Assembly: GCA_001687465.1 (NCBI GenBank)
Contig: LVLI01000326.1
Coordinates: 1 to 64,000, forward strand
DNA length: 64,000 nucleotides
Reading direction: 5' to 3'
Source: Halocafeteria seosinensis
Lineage: Eukaryota > Sar > Bigyra > Bicosoecida
Positions 11,401 through 21,600 of this stretch are shown here, in pieces. The notes under the pieces were generated by a model. That model was not told where the DNA came from and searched no databases. It saw only the letters and a program-made list of their open reading frames with translations. Made by a program: the position numbers and the translations under genes. Within the stretch, counting starts at the first letter, position 1. Every line of letters begins with the position of its first letter.

Positions 11401-14400
11401 ATGCTAACGTGTACTCGCTGCCCGGCTCAATATCGTTGGGAATCTTTGCAGTCGTATCGCTTTTGGGGAAACGAGCCCGACCAACTTCCCACGCAATACT
11501 GGCCCTTTTCAAATTTATGGTATGCACGGGAGCAAGAGGGCGAGCAACGGATTGCGCTCCGAGACTTATGTTGCCCACAGAAAGCGATTGCTCCGTTGAA
11601 ATATCCTCCATATTATTCCAGGAAATAGTGATCGGCATGCTTCCCTCGTTGGGATCGACGGTATTGCGCCCTCCCAACGAGACGGAATTGACCCAAGCAT
11701 TCTCTTCAGACTGCCCGTGGTCACTGTCATCAACCGTAATTTGAACGATGAAATTCACCTTTGTACGGCCTTGAGCGATCTCTACGGTTACGCTACCCTC
11801 ACCGGCATTGTCATCGGGAATAACCGAGATAGCATACTCGGTGGTATCCTCCCCACTAGTTCCTGTACGCCTGAGGGCAACATCACGGTGGCCAAACAGT
11901 GACCCCGAAATGGAGCTTATTCCTACATCGAGCGACGCTTGATGAGGGTTCTCAGTTCGCACTGAAAAGGGGATATATGACAATGAACCGGGATGCAACA
12001 GAGCATTCGGAGGGAGGTCGACGTCAAACGCAGGGGACGTTGAAGATTCTACCGCATCTTCCATAGAACGAGTCAAATCATCGTAATGCTCCAAAAGTTT
12101 TAGCAGCGAGGTATTTGAGCCTTTGGCTGTTTTCAACATGGCATAGTCAATACTGCAGCTTACCGCGAGAGAATTAGGGCAACGATTCTCTCCTTGGTCC
12201 AACAAGGAGCTGTCGAGTGCGTGCTCACTGAAATTGGCAAACCTCGCCATTTCCGCTTCCCCCCGAAAATCAAATCCTAAGATCTCGGTAAGTAATTTCC
12301 AATTGACAGGGCTCTCGGGAGAGATCCCGTAAACAGTGGTATAATGTACGGCAGCATACTCGCCCGAATGTGGTATATTGGAGGCTGTTGCGTTCCAATC
12401 GCGACCGAACGTGACAAAGAGATCATCTTCCCACGGCCAATGATTTTCTGTAGACCGGTTCCACAGACGTCCAAAGTCGTAAAATATGTCGGAGTGCTCC
12501 ATTCTTGAGAGGTCCGTGGGATTACCGTTGGGAAGAAATACAGGCTTGTCAAAGGAAGACAGTATGCCGCCACAGAGCCCACTAGGTCTGAGATGCTGAT
12601 TTGGTAATCTGAAGCGGAGCTCCGCGTGGAGAAATCCGCCACTAACAGTCTGGACGGACACGAAAGAGCCGTCAACGAATGTGAGAAGGACGTGGTCGTC
12701 ATTGAACTGCAATGTCACAGATCCAACAACAGTGGAGAATCTTCGATTTGCAAAAAGGGGTATAACTTGGCCGTCTATGACAGCTCTGTTGGTCGTCAAA
12801 ACAACTGAAGGAAGTAGCGATGCTGGAGAAAGCCCCCTAAAGTTGCGAAGGGCTTCCGAAGAAATGCTGATGGCACGAATATAGGAATAGTCCGTGCCTT
12901 CGTACTGCTCCATAAGGGCGTCGATGTTCAGTTGGTGTCGTTTATCGGCGTATAGGAGATGTGGGCCGATTCCCATGTACTTATAGGAGAATCCCGCGAA
13001 CGTTCTGAAGTTACAGAGTCCCCAAGCGTAGGCAGACAAAAATTCACTGGGTGTGGTTCTCACATTATCCTCTTCATCTTCGTCTGTTTCCCTATCGGAA
13101 GTCACGGAGATGTCAAACTGTTCAGAACCTGCTTCGGTACTCACCCTGACATGGGAACTATTGAAGGCTTCCACCGTACTTTCAGATGGAAAAACGTACC
13201 CGTTGCGAACAATAACAGTTGCAAAACCTCTCAGAGTAATCATGCTCGTCCCCACGGCACCCCGGTGAGGTGAGAGCTTTAGCTCCTTCGAGGCATCAGT
13301 GCCTTTCACCGTAATCCCAGTCCTAGGTATTACTCTTTCATCTGTAATTTTGAAATCGTAATCAACCCCAACAACGGCGATAGAAGCTTCTTCCAAATTA
13401 TGTCGAACTTTTAGATCCACTGTAGAAACACCACTTGATGGAATAGTGATTTCATCGATTCGTTCAATCCATACAGAGAACAAGGTTGGAGGGCGGCTAG
13501 GTGACGGGGATGCTGGTGGCCTTGTTGGGCTAGGCGACGCCCCTGGCGCAGGTGAAGCTACAGGTTGAAGGATAGTAATCGATGCTTTTACTATCTCCGA
13601 CTTCTGATACCCCGGCAAGGAAGCGTACGCATGCACCAGGTATTCTCCCGGAGCATTGAGTTCCACATCTGAAACATAAGGTCGGAAGAATTCGTGAATC
13701 GGGCTGATACGATACATCAAGGAAGCATCTGGAACGTCATGTTTAAGGGACAGCCTCACTGGCCCTTCGTCGTACATGAAGAGTTGCTTTGTTGGTTCGA
13801 GAAATCGTGGTGGGTGAGATATTGGGAGCGGATCTAAAACAGGTTTGACCCAATCCCGTTCACACTCGACGTCGCTTGGATTGATTTCGTTGCAGTAGGT
13901 TCGGATCGAGTTGATGCATTCGTCAGATGGCTGCGCCCCAACGCAAGTAGAGCAATATCCCTCGAAGTTCTCGTTTAACGAAGAAGAAGAAGTCGAAGTA
14001 TTAATACCCTCCGGACCGCTCCGAGCTGAGCACAGTCCCGTAGAGGATGCGCGGTCCAGAGCACATTTCCGGATGCCACTGAGAGGCTCGGCTGGACATT
14101 GAGCGTCTTTGGTGCACAGAAACGTACAGGAGCGTCGCTCCCAATCACACACGCCACTGGCACACTGTGAATCGTCGTCACAACATTCTGCAAAGTGTAA
14201 TTTGTTTGATACTGCGTCATCCTTAATGCAATCGCTAGAGATATTAGGAGTCGTCAAGTTACAGACATGACAGGGGCTTTCCAAAAATGAGCTATCGAAT
14301 GGACAAGGTTCACCACAGTCGTACGGACACAACTCCGAGTCTTCACCTTCCTCGCAGATCCCGTTGAAATCGCAAGGCTGAAATGGGCACTGGCCTTGTT

Positions 14401-15115
14401 GCTCCTTAGGTTCACCAGTGCGTCCAGCTAAGACATCAGTCATCAAAGAAGCTACCCAATCTCGTTGACAAGTGCTATCCCTCTCCAAATTGCGTGAACA
14501 ATAGTCCACTATCTCCTTTTCACACTGAGCGCTTGGTGGTTGGCCAATACATCTAGTGCAATACCCGAAACCGTCCTCATCAATCCGGCTCCGTGCATCA
14601 CACACGCCTTTGGCGTCACCACTGTTTTCCTTGAGGCAAGTCGGTTGCAATCCAGTCGCCGCGCTGATGGGACATTCATCATCGTTGTGGCAGTTAGCTG
14701 AGCAAGCACGCTGCTCGAAGTAGCAGAACCCTGCAAAAGTAAGGTGGCAAAGAAACAAGAAGATGTTCTGACTACCGTTCTGATAAGAAGAGGGGCACAT
14801 TCGGGGACACTCACCCGACTCGCATTGATCATCGTCGTCGCAGCACTGCCCGAAGAAGCCTTCTTCCGCTGGTCCCTGGCATTGATCACTCGGGGCCAAG
14901 TAATCAAAGCACGAGCTTCCGGGAAGACAGGGAGAGTTGCGTCCGGCACTGAAAGGGCATCCTGCGATGGTATCGTCGCGATGCATTCCATCGCACTTCA
15001 CTTCCTTCTCATCCGAGAGCAGGAATCGTGGATTCCATGCGGAATCCGAGGCTTGCACCGAGCCCAGTGCAGCAACCAGAACGAGGAATCCCATCACATT
15101 ACACGACGGCTTCAT
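8432..15115 (-). CDS. Receptor-like TSP1/VWD/EGF membrane protein (paralogue A)
   Basis: This encodes a predicted single-pass type I membrane protein of 2199 aa. Exons on the reverse strand are 15115-14815 and 14730-8432. The 84-nt intron (GTGAG...TTTTGCAG) joins QCESG to FCYFEQRACS, exactly as in paralogue B. I chose the ATG at 15115 because it begins a signal peptide (MKPSCNVMGFLVLVAALGSV); the frame stays open further upstream. In order: two cysteine-rich modules (to about residue 450); a Pro/Ser linker (about 490-515); a VWD-like domain (about 665-830) starting AWGLCNFRTFAG and keeping GLCGG; five TSP1 repeats (about 1235-1535, e.g. WSSCDSQCGPGKMVRDVTC); an EGF-like module; CGICGGDG and CGVCDGDG modules; a second EGF-like stretch; an Asp/Gly-rich stalk; a transmembrane helix (about 1960-1985, coordinates about 9070-9165); and a basic tail of about 210 aa with YTNPL and NPLRSLDY. 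Function is inferred: adhesion or surface recognition. Confidence 0.88.
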   Translation of the reverse strand: MKPSCNVMGFLVLVAALGSVQASDSAWNPRFLLSDEKEVKCDGMHRDDTIAGCPFSAGRNSPCLPGSSCFDYLAPSDQCQGPAEEGFFGQCCDDDDQCESGECPRMCPSSYQNGSQNIFLFLCHLTFAGFCYFEQRACSANCHNDDECPISAATGLQPTCLKENSGDAKGVCDARSRIDEDGFGYCTRCIGQPPSAQCEKEIVDYCSRNLERDSTCQRDWVASLMTDVLAGRTGEPKEQQGQCPFQPCDFNGICEEGEDSELCPYDCGEPCPFDSSFLESPCHVCNLTTPNISSDCIKDDAVSNKLHFAECCDDDSQCASGVCDWERRSCTFLCTKDAQCPAEPLSGIRKCALDRASSTGLCSARSGPEGINTSTSSSSLNENFEGYCSTCVGAQPSDECINSIRTYCNEINPSDVECERDWVKPVLDPLPISHPPRFLEPTKQLFMYDEGPVRLSLKHDVPDASLMYRISPIHEFFRPYVSDVELNAPGEYLVHAYASLPGYQKSEIVKASITILQPVASPAPGASPSPTRPPASPSPSRPPTLFSVWIERIDEITIPSSGVSTVDLKVRHNLEEASIAVVGVDYDFKITDERVIPRTGITVKGTDASKELKLSPHRGAVGTSMITLRGFATVIVRNGYVFPSESTVEAFNSSHVRVSTEAGSEQFDISVTSDRETDEDEEDNVRTTPSEFLSAYAWGLCNFRTFAGFSYKYMGIGPHLLYADKRHQLNIDALMEQYEGTDYSYIRAISISSEALRNFRGLSPASLLPSVVLTTNRAVIDGQVIPLFANRRFSTVVGSVTLQFNDDHVLLTFVDGSFVSVQTVSGGFLHAELRFRLPNQHLRPSGLCGGILSSFDKPVFLPNGNPTDLSRMEHSDIFYDFGRLWNRSTENHWPWEDDLFVTFGRDWNATASNIPHSGEYAAVHYTTVYGISPESPVNWKLLTEILGFDFRGEAEMARFANFSEHALDSSLLDQGENRCPNSLAVSCSIDYAMLKTAKGSNTSLLKLLEHYDDLTRSMEDAVESSTSPAFDVDLPPNALLHPGSLSYIPFSVRTENPHQASLDVGISSISGSLFGHRDVALRRTGTSGEDTTEYAISVIPDDNAGEGSVTVEIAQGRTKVNFIVQITVDDSDHGQSEENAWVNSVSLGGRNTVDPNEGSMPITISWNNMEDISTEQSLSVGNISLGAQSVARPLAPVHTINLKRASIAWEVGRARFPKSDTTAKIPNDIEPGSEYTLALVPLSNQKDQKQVVESEPFTITPVVVWATGKWSSCDSQCGPGKMVRDVTCVSNATKKQEPEEFCDSPKPSEWQLCKGEECGDSELPSIAFVSTPWSKCSEDCGWGNRTRELVCVKTDGMKKINSNDCQEDVERPPIVDSCFLQKCPEYQWSFSRWGDCSATCGNGSRTRQVYCEEIHSRSVVLSDSCPLEERPSEKEECFAGECMRVKWQPMEWSRCSHACGGGKKRRDLKCVFSVNGTETSLTECDREIGSRPATQKECNTRACNWYVWRGSEWGDCTGNSCSNGTRSREVECIDYDSGQKANQSHCDNSAKPTTSEPCMPSGCDPCDIAQCVHGDCNRQGDGEAKCVCDDGWTGSACSIQQNSPCLAENGIPDANGTCCLSNVLNSNGQCCSFDVYSDPTRDEGGECCSKQEVDACGICGGDGRSVDREGRCCHGVLAPDKSCCKSGTLDACGVCDGDGSSCRCSVSAAFTVNTSTLPGEEVDAISSADSPQRSVFEENVEPKLVNTLEMPAGTVDLESVQKTEGEPTLKLTFSVSPRHEVDTPYGSCDSVENALSNFFGSEPLIEGLNFQDDSIASLAESACGNGVCELGESCTDSAENRCCDDCPKLLSCPSATNEPCSGRGACDGASGACACDHGVAGKKCDQCALGFTQVSGTSELPISCVLSRNMPSSQIGDSESGSGDDRNGDSSGGDGDTDKGDQNGDPGGEGDGDNNDRDSGTDDPEDEEDAGSGDSNQDKSESSNVIILAAVPVAAGIFALLLIGAIIFYVAKVRGRSRRQEFRKHSKPTGQAISSGLYTNPLTAKECKSEYKGSPVSRAQQYGSSPSSAAAVYSSPGPRAEESTVRGVSNPVTSQPTINETKAGSQSVVMQSNQYYFNQGRLGASRRSKAGTPQHFRNVDKERKQLVNEATVSQKLGNKHTKKEFDQTNAPVPIPTSPEPETSADNAHTPPNNPLRSLDYESLRRIGEKRGSRRKRAFGRTQSTRFK

Positions 15116-16917
15116 TTTTCTCCGTGACAGTGAGTTTATGGATATAAGAAAAAGGGCGAATTGACTTCCGATCCCCTGCAACAGCATCAAACACAATGAC
15201 TTTGAGCAAGACGCGATGCGGTCATGCCTGATCTCCCTCCTCGACGGTCTTTTGACTCCCTCTAACAATGAGCAGTCTTTCCTTGATTCCCAAGAGCATA
15301 ATCGAGCCCTCCCAGCGTCAATTCCACTGTCATGGACGTGCCCAATATTCTCTTGGAACCATACCATTAGTGTGGAGGGAAATTGAGAGGAGTCGAAAAG
15401 CGACGTCATTGTTCGTTGGGAAGAGGTCGCTAAACCTCAAGTCGGCTTACCTTAAGTGTTTATACACTTTCCAGTCGTAGAGAACGCGTTCCTGTACTTT
15501 TGATGCGGTCTCATTAACTCAATCACCCAATTAAAAGAAAGTAACCAACAAAAGCGGCAGGAACTAGGTTACTTGTAGCGTCGGAACTTCGACTCGGAAG
15601 AGGAAGATGCGACCTCCTCGCTGGCTTGAATCCGATTCGGAGGCTCCGACTCGAGCCTCCGAGTCGAAGTTCCGACCGACTCCACGTTAGAGTTTTCGAG
15701 GCGGGATTCGATTCGAAGCACGCCGGNATACGACATCGAAAGCAGAATCGCTGTGTCACACCGAGCTTGTGGGGTGCTGTCTGCTACCACATATCTGCTG
15801 AGTTGGTTGCACTGTACCACCGACCATGCCGACTTCCGATTAACCTTGACCTTTACCAGATGAAAGAACCCATTCCGGTAATTGAAGGGGTTAGTTGGAT
15901 GCCCCTTTTATCTTGGGTTGCAGCTCATCTTTCTCTTTGGTTAAACCAGTAAGGCGCTGTCGCGCATCTTCGGGTTCTATCGAGCCATGGCGCGGTCACT
16001 TTTCTTCTTCACTCCTATATCTGCTATACATATGTATGCTTTTCAGACGTTTCTTTAGTAGTTCCAATGAGCAATGCCATGACGTTCTTTTACACAGCTT
16101 TGGCCGCTAGGATCATTGAAACGATTTACCTACAGTAAGTTCAGGATCGTTTGTATTATTTTATTTAATCGTTTATTCGTCACTGGGTCTTTACAGTGCG
16201 ATCGGTAGTCCCTTTGGCTACAAACAGTCAGCTTTGTACATTGACACAAAGGGCTGCAATTTCGCTGCAATATGATGTCGCATCACCTTCTACACAAGGT
16301 CTAACTGTGTATTGGTATTGCTCCGACCGGAAGACGTGTCTGCTACAGGCTTCGCTACGCCGTATGAGGGGTGAGCACTGCCCGGAACAGGTCCAACATC
16401 GTCACGTTGTGGCGCATCAACGTGACTGACAGTTTGGCCGTCATCAGCTTGCGGAAGTTCCGCATCTCCCTAGTTTCCCCGGTGCTTTCTTGGCAATTCT
16501 CTTGAGGAACTTAATTGCCCCTTCCCGAAGCCGCCTGTCGCCTCTAAGGGAACCGGGAAGCCGTGCTTCTTGATTCATGCCGTATGTTCAAGTCCATTTG
16601 TCAGCGGCGCATGCCTAATGGTGTTCTTGGGGGGATAGAGACAGAGAAATTCTCCTGGAGTATTCAGTTGCACTCATAGCATCTGCCGCGAAATTGTAAA
16701 CCTTATTGCGTGTTGACGTTCAACCATGACATGACTACCTCTATGTTCAGGTGGTTTACTCGCTAGCAAGTACGGATACTATACAATTATTGCATCCAGA
16801 TGATTGAATAACACTTATGCCATGTCGTATCCAAAGATACGCACCATGGGTATGCATGAAAAATGTCGATATTAATTTCGCATGTGAGATAACACTATCA
16901 ATAGAGGAGAGAATAGC
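15116..16917. other. Gene-free stretch upstream of paralogue A
   Basis: About 1.8 kb with no supported gene. It holds the inverted repeat described separately and one undetermined base at 15727. Between about 16330 and 16600 the reverse strand shows short coding-like pieces rich in Arg/Lys (for example MRNFRKLMTAKLSVTLMRHN), but no continuous frame or known domain. These may be a remnant. The promoter of paralogue A should be at the left end. Confidence 0.4.
15580..15676. repeat. Inverted repeat with 19-bp perfect arms and an inner palindrome
   Basis: The arms at 15580-15598 and 15658-15676 (gtcggaacttcgactcgga and its exact complement) are separated by 59 nt. The right part also contains a smaller inverted repeat around 15638-15662 (tcggaggct ... 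agcctccga), so two alternative hairpins are possible. It lies in the intergenic region between the bZIP gene and paralogue A. It may be a small non-autonomous mobile-element remnant, but no target duplication is evident. Confidence 0.7.
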
Positions 16918-18023
16918 CTACGAATGATCCTGGGAAAGTTGGGGGCGGCTGGTCTGCACGAGGCAACTGGCGAGAGATTGCTCCTGAGAACTAAGGACCA
17001 CCTTATTAGCAGCCATTCCTTCCGTTTTCTCCATATGCTTTCCTGGGGCATTATAGTGACAACCATTCAAGCAGGTTGGTTGAACAGCACTCTGGACTGC
17101 GGATTCCGCAGGTTGCATTGTGACTGTCGCTCCGTTGGTTTTATAAGACCCCGTACAACCAGGGTCTTGAACAGCCATAGTAGTAGGAATGCCCTCTGTT
17201 GGAAGCGAATTCCATGCATACGCCACCGCTGGCGTGCATGACTGATTTCTTTCCGCGAGTAATGAGTGTATTATGTTGTTATGCAGTGCCAGTTGCTGGT
17301 CCCTCTCTTGGAGACGCTTTTTGAGAGTTTGGATCTCCGACTGCAAATCCTCTATCTCCCTTTCCTTCTTTCTTCGACTTTCGGCAGCACTCTCGCGATT
17401 CCTGAGTTGTCGCGCAGCCTTCCGAGCTTCGGGTCTGCACGATTTAGAAAAACAGGGTAAGCAACATTGAATTTCGCCAAAATTGTACTCATACCTATCA
17501 CCAAAATTACTTACCCATTGCCCGCTGCAATTCGTTGTAATTCTTCATTCGATACACGAGCTCGGCTTCCACGCGAATTTATCTTGGAGCCACCACCGTT
17601 TGTGGCCGAGGACTTGTTTCGTTGTTGGGCATCTCCATTACCACTTAAATTCCCACTCCCACTATTCGGTTCCATGCATGGCGCATCCGGTTTCTGCCGC
17701 TTGTTTCTACTTCTTCCGACCGAGTCCAGCGTGAAAGGCGTCATCTGACTCCCCCAAGAAAGCACTGCTCCTGCGGCCTGAGGGGAGGGTTGTCCACGTG
17801 TTGGGGGATGCACCGGGGCGGCTGAATGCCCTCCGTCCGAGCGCCGTTTTTGCCCCACATACACAGGTATATGAGCATTTCCATGCGCTTCCTCTTGGTT
17901 TTCCAAAGCATTTTGATCCTTGTTAATATCTGTGGAGTTTGTCATCGTCATGTGTCCGGCATACGTGAAGAAAAAGGCACACTTTCGGCTAAATTCGACC
18001 GTCTCTTGTGCCACTTGTTCCAA
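16918..18023 (-). CDS. bZIP transcription factor
   Basis: This encodes a predicted DNA-binding basic leucine-zipper protein of 341 aa that would act in the nucleus. Reverse-strand exons are 18023-17515 and 17434-16918, separated by an 80-nt GT-AG intron (GTAAGTAATT...CGTGCAG). Joining them recreates the basic region across the splice: EARKAARQLRNRESAAESRR. This contains the family signature N-x7-R, followed by x9-L. The zipper then reads LQSEIQTLKKRLQERDQQL with hydrophobic residues at heptad positions and continues to about IIHSLL. The N-terminal 165 residues are low-complexity, Ser/Asn/Gly-rich with a few basic clusters. The C-terminal part is Gln/Ser-rich and carries no domain I recognise. 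The start at 18023 is the most upstream ATG in the frame; an internal start at MTMTNSTD is possible. The gene lies between two receptor-like paralogues on the same strand. Confidence 0.9.
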
Positions 18024-18619
18024 AGATTCGCCAGATGTTTACAGGTGGCTCTATTGACACAGAGTCGTTTCGTTCAGCACACTCTGCACGTCCTCCTGCA
18101 GATAATGTCTATTTGCACCTTTTAAGCTGGTAATTGAGGGCGTTGGAGACCGAGAGAACTCAATATAGAGCAAAAACAACGCGGGGGTATTTGCGGAATT
18201 CGTGCCCCGGAGGAGTCCGTACCAGGATGTTCGTCGAACAATGCTCTATTCACGGTTATTATACGTCTGCACCAAGAGGCGTATACGATCTCTAAACACA
18301 GGCGCAAACATCTCCCCGCTGAAAACCTGCAGTGTAACCAACAACAAAATCGAAACGTCAATGACTCATCTATGGCCGCTGGAAGCTTCTTCCCGGACGG
18401 GATGGGGAGACGCTGCCGGGCTTGACAGTTATCGGATGACCCGACGACGGTTGTAGGGAAGGAAGAAGCAAGAAATTGATTCCAACGGGAAATGCTTAGA
18501 GGTCAGGGAAACGTTGGCTGCAGCTGTGTATCATTATGTCCTATCCGCTTGCGCATGCACCCATTGAGTTGGGGTAGCTGTGGCAGAGCAGGCGGTATTG
18601 GAATCTTAACATTACTTTG
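18024..18619. other. Spacer between bZIP gene and paralogue B
   Basis: No supported gene in about 600 nt. It should hold the bZIP gene's promoter and 5' UTR and the 3' UTR of paralogue B. No distinct motif was recognised. Confidence 0.4.
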
Positions 18620-21600
18620 TCACACTACTGATTCAAGAGTTTCCCGCTTCCAAGAGCCTTGATCCCTGTTTCTTCGGCGACGACGTCCTACTGAACGCGC
18701 TCCGGTAGAACCAAATTGTCGGATTGCTTGGAAATCAACAACACGCAAGGGATTATCAGCTGGATTGAATTGTCTGGTGTCTCCAATGTTGCCCAGCGTA
18801 ACCTTCTTGGAAGCATGCGCGTCTTGGGAGGACTCAATAGGAACCCTCGAGCTCGTTTGCTGGAATTCAGTCTTTACCAGCCTCCGCCGTCGGCTCAAGT
18901 GACAGGATTCGTATGCTATCTTCTTTCGCTCCTGCATCGGATTAAGCCGAACGGGCACTTCCGCTTCCAAAGCTTCACTGCTAACCATCCGTCCCCGGCT
19001 CTGTTTCACCGATAATGATCTTCCGCGTAGCAACTCATCAGGAGAGACACCAATGTCATTATGCCCCGAATTCATGAGGTCTTGCGTTGATTGAGGATAC
19101 ATTTGCGGAAACTGATTCTTCTTCCTTATATCCCGTCTGCTCCGGCCCGCCAAGTCATTCATTAAATCTTTGCGCTCAGATTCGGGGTCAATGGACCTCG
19201 AAGATTCGCTACTCTGCAGATTTTTTTCTGTTGAAGACGAATGCATGTTTCCCAGACTCTGGTTGTTGGATCCCAGACGAACGCGTTTGCGTCTTGACGA
19301 CTGCGAGCGCATTTGCGAGAACTCATTCTTGCTTCTAAGTTGCCGACGCGACCGTCCAGTCAATTCTCTTTGTTCCTCTATCGAGGCACTCCTAAGATGT
19401 TTACCCTCAGGGGAAATATCGCTGCCTTGTCCATTGACCGACATCTTCGTATCATCGAGGGACGGAATGCCCTTGTGGTCCCCTACAGCCGCCTCAGCTG
19501 GGGTTGCCTGAACACCACTCTTCGCATCACCGGCAAAGACATTGGCCCGATGCGGAAGCGGATTCGAGTACATGAAAGCCTTGATCGCATGGTGTTGATG
19601 CGTGTGCTTCCCCGTTTTCGGAAGTTTTCTTTGTGATCGAGCGCGCGCTTTCCACAAATACAGGGCTAGAAGCAAGCATATCGCCGCCACGAAGCCAGAT
19701 ATACTGACTAAAACGATGACAGACATCGTTTCATCACTACTTTGGTCTGAACTACGGGAATCTCTTTCAATATCACCCTCCTTTCGATTCGTCGAAGATG
19801 GAGAAGGCTTCGCGCTTCGGCTACTCGACGCCGTAGACGTGGCAGTTCCGGTTCCAGAGGAAGTTGCCGTCGGAGAAGTAGTCGATGTTGGGATCGACCG
19901 AGGTCCGTTTGGTGCTAGATTAGTCCGGGTGTTAGGAATGCACTTGGCAGGGTATTGCCGAGCAGCAGACAGCCTGGTGTATCCGGCAGCGCAGTCGGTA
20001 CAGGAATCACCTTGGTACCCATCGTCACAGCTACAGAACCCTGAAGAAGCAACGCATACACCTCGACCCGAACACTCAACCGAGTTTGATGCGCTGGGGC
20101 ACTCTTTTAATGGTGATCCACAGTCGCTCCGACAGCACTTGCCGCCGGACTGTTCGTCGCACATTTCTCCCGACTCACATACCCCGTTTCCGCAGAGCCC
20201 ATCTGAGAATGTGCCAAGGATCCCATCGAAAGGGTCCTCTAAAGCTCTTTTTACACCGATGCAGGAGTCAACAGGCGTATTGTGATCCATTCGAGGACCA
20301 ATACGGAAATCAAGCAGCAGTTTTGTTCCATTCTTCCTCGTTGCAATCTCATTTATGTTACGTATCTCTACCTCCTCTCTCGGCAGTTCTAGCACAGCAG
20401 TAGCCCTCTCCTCCATGTTATCGATGAACAAAGTGTAGTCGGGACCCGAACGTGATAAGACAGAATCCATTTCTCTGGCGCTGATTACGCTTGAGTTCAT
20501 CAAAAGCGTCGCCGAAATCGAACACTCGCATGAAGCTCCGTCCCCGTCACAGACTCCGCATGCATCGAGAATGCCAGAGGGACAACAGGTCTGGTCAGCA
20601 CTAAGTACACCTTCGCAGCATTTGCCATACCTGTCTACAACCTTCGCTCCACCATCACATACGTCGCAGACATCAAGTGCTGACTGCCCTCCGGGACAGC
20701 AGGCTCCATTCCTGTCACGTACTGGAGCAATCTCGGGGCTTGACGAATTACAACATAAGCCCTCCGAGTCTAAGACGCTACTCATACAACAGGACCCATT
20801 AGCAGTTAGCACACCGCCTTCCAAAGTGCACGGGATTTCATGCTGGTCACAAAACTCTCCTCTCCAATTTTCTTCGCACTGGCAGAGAGGTCCGCTAGCC
20901 TCGTCATAGGTGCAGTTTCCGTGTACGCACCGAAGCGAATCGCAAAAATCACAATGTGATGGCAGACAATGCTCTTCCGTGGTCGGGTGCGGAATTCCTG
21001 CACACAGTGTCGCGTTTGCTAGATCACCATCATTGCTGAAAAGGCACTTTACATCCCGATATTTGGTGGCGTTGTTATAGCCACATGTACCATGGCAGTC
21101 ACTCCACTTTCCGATGCTCCACTCCACCAAAGAGCAGTCTCGGTTATTGCAAGCCTTATTCATCGCCGGCTTCGCACTGCTTGCGTGTATTTGGCAAAGC
21201 GTCTCATTGACAACCTTCGCAGTTACAGTATTGGTGCAATAAACATTTCGAAAACGTTCGCCACCCCCACAGATTCTTGTGCAACGTCTCCACTCGGAAG
21301 CTCTCCATTCATATAGAGTACAAGGGGGTTGAAAGCATGGCTTCATTTCAGGTGGCCGACGATCGTCTTCACAATTGGATGAACTAACAAACGACTTAGT
21401 AATGGAATTCCGGCAAAAAACATTCCTTCTTTGGGTCCCATTTCCGCAGAATACATCACAGTCTTCCCACTTAGAAGCAATCCACTCATATTCCGGGCAT
21501 TCTTGCATTGTGCATGTCTCATTTTCCGCAGGGATTGCTTTCCCGGCTTTGATGCATGGAGAGAAGTCTTCTAGCACTTCACCGGTGCGAGAAACGCAGA

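Noticed and set aside
15116-15409. Upstream N-terminal extension of paralogue A (about 98 residues)
   Set aside because: The frame is open, but the signal peptide begins at 15115 and paralogue B has no such extension.
15690-15730. TTCGATTCG stretch resembling a tRNA T-loop
   Set aside because: No matching acceptor, D or anticodon arms could be drawn around it.
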